Shown: piece by piece, positions 56,580 through 64,000 of the stretch
How positions within the stretch are numbered: position 1 is the first letter of the stretch
How the letters are laid out: each line of letters starts with the position of its first letter
From: Torreya grandis
Lineage: Eukaryota > Streptophyta > Pinopsida > Cupressales > Taxaceae
Assembly (NCBI GenBank): GCA_037957365.1
Contig: JARHVA010000592.1
Location: forward strand, 496,001-560,000
Reading direction: 5' to 3'
DNA length: 64,000 nt
The notes under the pieces: model-generated
The model's input: only the letters and a program-made list of their open reading frames with translations
The model's database searches: none
What the model was told of the DNA's origin: nothing
Translations under genes and position numbers: made by a program

Positions 56580-59525
56580 TTCCACTGTTTAGGAGCACAT
56601 AAACATTGACAATAAATGTTGTCAAAGTTGAAGTGGTAGTTGGAGAAATCCACCTCTAGTGCTTCATGGCTCAAAATTGGAAATTACAACACATCTAGGG
56701 TGGTGGATCCTAGATCCTGGCAAATCACTAGTTAGAAAAATTTTGTCAAGTCTACTTTAGCATAACTTCAAGTGGGAAAAAATAAAAACCAAAAGTAATT
56801 TAGATGAACCAAAATAAATATTGATTTTAGTTTAATCCCTCTAATTTTACCCTAGATCATGTCTATGTAACCTTTGATACCAATTCATGGCATAAGTTGC
56901 AGTAATGGGCCGTAAAATGTAACATTTTTGGAGTGAAGAGACAAGTTCTTGAGATCAAAGTGGAATTTATGCCTCTAAGACATACAAGTGAAAATAAATC
57001 ACTTAGAGCATATATAGATATGAAAATGAGATGTTATCCCATGACATTGATGTCTAAATCCACATGGAAGCATGTTTTCACTACTGTTTAAAAGCATGAA
57101 AATACTGATAATAAATGTTGTCGAAGTTGAAGTGACAATTAGAGTACTCTACCTTTGATGCTTCATGTTTATAAAATGTTACTAAAAATAAGTCTAGGGT
57201 GGTGAATAATTTCTAATAATATTTTTTTTTACCTCTAATCATGCCCAATTGAGAGGCCCACTACCCATTCTGACCTCAAAAATGCCCTTCTCAATACAAT
57301 AAAATTATACTTTCCTAGCCTAACTTTAGACGTTTATAAAATGGAAATTGTAATTCATTGAAATGAATTTAAAGAACCCTCATTTTCATGTTAAATCCCT
57401 ATAATTTCAACCTAGAAGACATTGATGGAACCTTACATACTAATTCACGTTGCATATTGTAGTAAAAGGGTCCTGAAATATAATGTTTTTGTAGTGAAGA
57501 GACTAGATATTGTCTTCCAATTGATAATTCTACCTTTGGGACCTCCAGGTGAAATTAAACCATTGTAAACACATATATACATGAAAATTACATGTTATAC
57601 CATGACAATGACATATTCGTCCACCCAAATTCATGTTTTTACTACTATTTAGGAGCATGAAAACACTAACAACAAATGTTGTCAAATTTGAATCTATAGT
57701 CAGAGAACTCCACTTCGGTGCTTCTTGGTTTAAAATTGAATTTACAACATATTTGAGGTTGTGGATAAAATATATGAAAAGGTTATATTCATCCCATCAT
57801 GCTTGGTTGAGAGACTCACCACCCCTTTTGGTCTCAATAATGCCCTTCCCAATACAATAAAAATGTAGTCTTAGCCTAAATTTAGGCATGCATAAAATGG
57901 AAACCTTAAGTCATTTAGACAAATGAGAAGGACCCTCAAATTTGTGTCAAATAATTATAATTTTACCTTATAAAATGTTTGTGTAACCTTTGAGACCAAT
58001 CTATGGCACAAGTTGCAATAACGGATCTTGAAATGCAACATTTTTGTAGTGAATAGACACATTCTTGAGCTCCAATTAGAATTTATGCCTCTAGGACCTC
58101 TAGGTGTAAATCCATCACTTAAAGCACATATAGATAGACAAATTAAATTTTATACCATGATATTGATGTCCAAATATACCTGGAAGCGTGTTTTCACTAC
58201 TGTTTAGGAGCACATAAACACTAATAACAAATGTTGTCAAAGTTGAAGCGATAGTTAGAGAACTCTCCCTCTGGTGATTCACGGTTTAAAAATGGAACTA
58301 AAAACACATCTAAGGTGATGGATAACATCTAGGATCAGGTTCTTGGCCTTCCATCATGCCTATTTGAGAGACCCACTAGCCATTCTGGCCTCAAGAATGC
58401 CATTCCCAATATAAGAAAATGTAGTTTTTAGCCTAACTTATGGCATACATAAAATATTTCAAAACTAATAAGTCATTAGAAAAAATAAAAGAACCCTCAA
58501 ATTATTTTTTAATTACTATAATTTTAACCTAGAGGATGATGATGGAATCTTGGAGATGAATTTGTGAAACACACTATAGTTACCTAAAATGTAACTTTTT
58601 TGCAGTGAAGAGACAACTTCTTATCCTCCAACTGGCATTTCTACTGTTGAGCCCTCCAAATATAATTCCATCACTTCAAACATGACTGGATAGTAAAATG
58701 ACATGTGATCCCACAACCACAACCTTCAAATCCACTAGGATACATGTTTTAACTACTATTAAAGAGTGTGGAAACACTAAAAGTAAATGTTGTCACAGTT
58801 GAAGCTATAATTAAAGAACTCCACCTTTGGTTCTCTTTTTATAAAACTAGCATTACCAACACATTTGGGATGGTGGATAATTTCTAGGACTAGGTTCTTG
58901 GCCTCCCATCATGAACTGTTAAGAGACCCACCACTTATTTTGGCCTCAAGAATGCCCTTCCTAATATAATAAAAATGTAGTTTTTAATCCTAACTTCACA
59001 CATGCATAAAATAAAAACCGTAAGTCATTGGAAAAATTCAAAAGAACCCTCATGTGCACGTTGAAGCCCTTAAATTTCACCCCAAATTACATAAATGGAA
59101 CATTATAGATGAGTTCATGGCACACACTATTGTAATAGGTCCTAAAATGCAACTTTTTTATAGTTAAGAGACAAGTTATTTTCTTCCAATTGACGTTTAT
59201 ACCTCCAAGACTTACCAGTGCAAGTCCATTACTTCAAACACATCTAGACATGTAAATGACACGTGTTACCATGACCATGAACTCCAAATTCACTTGGACG
59301 TGTGTTTTCACTACTATTTAGGAGTATGAAAACACTAACAATAAATGTTATTATAGTTGAAGCTATAGTTGAAGAACTCCACCTCCATTGCTTCATGGAT
59401 TAAAATTGGCATTTCCAACACATATAGGGTGGTAGATAATGTCTAGGACCAGGTTCTTGTCCTCCCATCACACAAAATCAAGAAACTCAGTTCTAGCCTC
59501 AATAATGCCCTTTCTATAATAAATG
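56580..59525 (+). repeat. Tandem array of about five units of roughly 557 bp
   Basis: The anchor TTTAGGAGCA...AACA(C/T)TA..AA.AAATGTTGTCAAAGTTGAA occurs at about 56587, 57086, 57647, 58204, 58761 and 59320 (spacings near 499, 561, 557, 557, 559). A second anchor, GAGACCCACCA...TCTGGCCTCAA.AATGCCC, occurs once per unit (57252, 57811, 58367, 58922; degenerate at 59481). Units are clearly diverged. The first is shortened and the last is cut about 200 bp in. No coding potential. Confidence 0.92.
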
Positions 59526-59728
59526 AGTACTTATATTAATCTTCTCTTAGCTTCAAGATTATGAAATTATCTACTAATAGCGCCAACTATGTGAACATGG
59601 AATCTTAGTTGGCACAACTAACCTACAAAAAAGTTGTTAGTAAATAATTAAAAAAAAATATATGTACTACCTAAAAAATCAATAAAACTTGGTAAAATTA
59701 AATACATATACATTTGAAAAGTTAACAT

Positions 59729-59990
59729 ACCTTGGAATTTCAATCCAATAAATGAGTAGGATTTGCTTTAATCTTGAAAGTATCAAGAATAGCTTCATTG
59801 TCTAACTCAAGAAATTTCCATAAATTCTTATTTAATGTCCTCCCATGATAATTGACTATTTGTTTTAAGAACCAAATTTGAATAATGTAGTATCTTCTTA
59901 TGTGTTTTAAATACTTCAAACAATGATACATTTGATTTTTTTTATAAGATATCATCAAAGCCAAGTTCTAGTGATTACCACAGACCTAGT
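59729..59990 (-). pseudogene. Exon-like block, unidentified
   Basis: On the minus strand an open frame (59964-59740) reads YHCLKYLKHIRRYYIIQIWF, then LKQIVNYHGRTLNKNLWKF, LELDNEAILDTFKIKANPTHLLD, one stop, and AATTCCAAG followed by GTATGTTAAC, a good plant donor-splice site at 59729. Composition is protein-like, unlike the surrounding DNA. I do not recognise it, and no partner exon was found. Confidence 0.35.
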
Positions 59991-62900
59991 GGGATAGTCA
60001 ATGTTTTCTCCATCTATGACTTGAGAAGTCAATTTTTTATTTTTCTCTACACATTGACTTAAGTATTAAAATGTTACCTCTTCATTGTCCTCATCAGTAA
60101 TAACTATAAAAACATGCTTTGTATCACAAAAAATAAAATTTTAATGAACTATCAAGATAGATAATGAGAATTAATAGTACATAATGATTAATCTTATACT
60201 TGGTTGCACTAGATCATATACATGGTCAAAGTCACATGATGATGTCATATCTATAAGTTGTAATGTTCGTGTAACCTAATATATGTCAGTTGGAATTAGA
60301 AGTCTACAACTTCATTCATCCGCCCTCTCTTGTGACTCACACTCATTCTAAATAGAGTCCAACATGGAAAATAGAAACATGCCAAATGCCTTGCATGAAA
60401 AGTCCAAGAACCTACATTTGAGTGATGAAATGAGTGTAGATCAATTAATACAGTTACAATCATATGATCCTCATTCTTTTCCAATCATTCTTCCTCCATC
60501 AACCAGAAATATCTACAAATAATATAACTTTCTTGAGCACCATAACCCATTTTGTCATTACAACATTCAACAATGGTTGTTGTAATAGTCAAGACAACAC
60601 CATATTCAAACTTCAACTCCTCTCTTGAAATGGCTCTTTTTACAAATGATCCAACACCATCATGCTCCCCTTTTCCATGGCCAACCTTAGTGAAACTCTA
60701 AATATGTTTTACACCAGTGTTACTAACTATTGACTATTTTAACCACAAGTCAAAATAAGTCAACCCCATATAGTAAAAATATTGATATAGGGGTTTATTA
60801 TCATGTAATAGGGTGTTTCATAATCCTTTTTATGTGATTTAATATGTTTTTTAGCCTTGGTCATAGTTTAATTTAGTCTTTATCATTTTGTGTCATTTAG
60901 GGGTCATATATGGGTCATAAATGAGGGTGGTATGGTTTTCCTTAGTTTAAAAGTGTTATAAACTTCCTTCCACTATTTATTATGTTATATTCCTTGTCAG
61001 GAATGTCAGGACTAACTAAAAATTGCACGTTCCTAACTAAAAATCAAGAAAACAAGTGAAAAGAGGGAGTTTTGAAGGTTGTATGGTCTATATGGAAGAG
61101 TGGCACATGGGAAAATATTATGGAGTGAACATTTAAGATTACACTGACTCTATTTACATGTTTGATCTACTTTGGAAGTGCCGAAAATGGGCCAAAACCA
61201 TTTTTCCTCTCCATCACTCCACTAGGCAAGTAAACTAGTCAACAAGTCTTTTGATGGTATGATCAGTAGGAGGACTTCCAAGTAAAATGGTCTTGGTGGT
61301 GGATATTAAAATTGGTATGATTATTTTTCATTTTTTAATTTGGAAGAATAGTTTTCTATACTTTATGAGCCATTCTTAACAAGTTGACTGTCTTGTTTTG
61401 CTAGTTAATCCCCACACCCTACAGGTTTTACCTCTGCTTGAGCATGTCCATATAATACAAGTTGGTGAAATAGATTAAAAAGGATGTGTAATTAATTTTC
61501 TCATGTTTACCATATTTTATTTCATGTTTTAAAATCATTTGATGAGTTTTAACCTCTTAGGTTGTAGGTGGAGTATGTTAGTGAGGTTAAAGTCAGTTTT
61601 CAACACTTGCAAAGGGTTTCTTTCTCTGTAGTGGTTTATTATGACATGTGATATGATATGATTCATGTTTTCATGTCATAAAAATAAATTTAATCTAAAT
61701 ATTATTCTCTCAATATCATTCATTGATTAAGAACACAACCATATGCAACTCATAGTCAACTACTTGCAAGTTTCAATTTGCAGTCATGGTGTATGAAGGC
61801 TTTGAGTATGGTCATGAAAGTGTAATGAAGATTTGAAGGTGTTGATAAAATTATTGAAGCATGTAAAATCAAGAAAATATATTTAAAATGACAAATTATG
61901 GACTATGATAGCCAATCCTCATATTTACATAGTCATACACCATTAGTGTGCACCTACATGTGCTCTCAAGAGAATGTCACATTGAATTGGGATGTGAAAA
62001 CTTATTTAAAGCCTTGAAAGATTTTAAAATCCCATTTGAAAACTTTGAAAGAGTATAAAACTTTTTATGAAGTCATACCATATGCACACTACCCATATTC
62101 ATACCCATTGCTTATATACTACAATGTTTGCCTACAGGTGGCTTACACAAAGGCATGAAGGTGTTATATGGAGAGATCTAACATGATTTTAAACCCTCAT
62201 GAATTTTATGGATGTTTAAGGTACCTTGAAAACCGTGTTAAAAGTAATTGTAAAGCAGGTAGACTTGAGAGGTCACCCCAAGTGATAGAATTTGAGTTCA
62301 AGGACAAGTTTCTCTAAAACCTCCAAAATATAGGCCTAAGCACTTTTATTGATACCATATAACAGTGTTTCAAGGAGTCTTGTTGAATCAAAGTGAATTT
62401 ATATTATATAATTAATGTAGGGGTACAGATTTAAAAATAAAGTAAGTAAATTAGACAATAGGGTTTCATGCTAGAAGGCCTCAAAGCCAGGCATTTATTC
62501 ATTGCAAACATTCAATGTTGTTTATAGTTTTGAACCTCAAATGACTTTCACAATCAAGACAACAATATAGAGGTATGTCACCATATTGAGTGATATTATT
62601 GAGTTGAGATACAATCTAAATACCCAAATAACATTGAGGAGGGTTAGAGTACAAGGGTTTTACCTCCATCAACACCTATAGGTGTACTTTTGCTCAAAAA
62701 GCCTACCTACAACTTACCTATAGGTGCCTACAACTCATAAGGTAAACCTTGGAAGATGGAAAATTGTGGACATAAAACACTAAGTTAGTTAAAAACCTCA
62801 AAATTATCCTAGGATTGGAAACATATGTTCCAATAAGTTGAGATATAACCTTCAAATATCCTTAGCCCTTAAAATGAACACCTACACTCAACTATAGGTT

Positions 62901-64000
62901 GATAGAGCATCAAAATCTAACATTATAAAGACTAGTTTGATATATGCATGTTAAAGGTAAGTATTAAGAAATGTGAAATGATATTAAATACTTCAAGTAA
63001 GCATATAAACATTTTAGGATTTCCAATTTTTTGGTATAAACCTATAGGTAGGTGAAGCACATAACACAATCACAGCCTATCAACATTGTCTAGTTAAGAA
63101 GAAGTCATATTTTGAGAAACTAACAAAGGAAGGTTAGGTGTGGAAATGATTGGAGACTCCATAGTATAAATAAAATATCATGACACTCTCATATCATGTA
63201 AAAGGACATAAAAGGGATATAATAATGCAATATAGAGTCCATATTTAGAACCCTACACACAATGAGTACTCAAGAGTCTGTCTTGAGGTTTTGAATTGTT
63301 TAGAGGTGGTAGAAACCTTATAAAAGAATTTTTTTTGAAAATATATCCATGAAATATTAAAACAAATCATATATTTTTATTTCATGAAGTAATAAGGGAT
63401 ATTCCCTTTGTTCTATCTCAGATAGAGGGCACTCAAGAATGATTATACCCTGTAGGTGAGCCATAAAAATGCTATGAGGATGAATTTAAAAATTGATTAA
63501 CCATGTAAATAGGTTTAAAATGATATGATATACATGAAAAAACTTTAAAAATAATTCATAGGGGTTAAAAACCAAATAAGGTGGTCTAAACCCATAAGTA
63601 TGCACACTGAGCCTACTAAGACTTGATTAGGCCTAAATCCCTAGGGGGTATGTTTTCACTTATAATTAGATGAAAATTTTAATGATTTATAACATGTTTT
63701 TATGGAGATATAAGGTGTGTTAAAGATTTTTTAATGCAAAAGTGACCATAGGTAAGCCTTTTCTTGGCTCAAACCAACTCAAGCCTACACATAATGCATG
63801 AAAAGGCTTGAGAGGCTAATTTGGGATGCTCACACCTACATGGATGCTTAGCATGGGAGCCTTAAGAGTTATGGGATGTTGAATAAGGTATTGAAAAATA
63901 TTTTTTGTGGAATTTATTTAGAGTTAAAACATCATACCTATATTAACAAACCTTAGAGGGCAAAAGTACTCTAAACCCTCTAAAACCCTTACTAGTGACC
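59991..64000. other. Intergenic or intronic, nothing recognised
   Basis: Four kilobases of AT-rich DNA with no domain, LTR pair, tandem array or RNA gene that I could see. Minor repeated phrases such as CCTATAGGTG (62677, 62719) and TGAGATA(C/T)AA (62606, 62839). Confidence 0.5.

Overview
The window looks like repeat-dominated intergenic DNA from a land plant with a large genome. It is AT-rich, has long (TA)n and (CA)n microsatellites, and shows no intact cellular gene. It does contain plant-type LTR retrotransposons, an L1-like LINE, plant mobile domain (PMD) sequences and cytochrome P450 gene fragments. A gymnosperm would fit, but that is only an impression.

Positions 1-19599 hold one large LTR element, called G1 here. 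Its 5' LTR runs in from the left edge and ends near 363. Its 3' LTR is 17965-19599, preceded by a polypurine tract containing 29 consecutive G. G1 has a decayed sense gag and a decayed PMD gene on the opposite strand, and I found no reverse transcriptase or integrase. Two other elements sit inside the G1 gag: a Copia element C1 (1472-5435, perfect 5-bp target duplication, deleted and mutated pol) and a minus-strand gag-protease-only element M2 (6724-12746, 4-bp duplication).

Positions 19600-23704 hold a probable old LTR fragment and a compound cluster of palindromes and microsatellites (21700-22237). Positions 23705-29037 are a minus-strand LTR element L4 with 336-338 bp LTRs, an initiator-Met-type primer site and no recognised coding domain. 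It abuts a minus-strand LINE remnant (29040-31230) with endonuclease and ORF1 zinc-knuckle regions. A long foldback sequence (31222-31418) follows.

Positions 31600-44350 hold two candidate tRNA-related SINE copies, three tandem P450 first-exon pseudogene fragments (33465-34625), a possible second LINE remnant, several diverged local duplications, and exon-like pieces. Positions 44351-54388 are element G2, a relative of G1 with the same layout: LTR, sense gag, antisense PMD, purine-rich repeats, polypurine tract, LTR. The exon-like host sequence seems to resume after it. Positions 56580-59525 are a tandem array of about five units of roughly 557 bp. The last 4 kb has nothing I recognise apart from one exon-like block.

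The most interesting point is that two separate elements, G1 and G2, pair a gag-only LTR retrotransposon with an antisense PMD gene. All calls rest on reading motifs, LTR pairs, target duplications and frames by eye; no database search was run.
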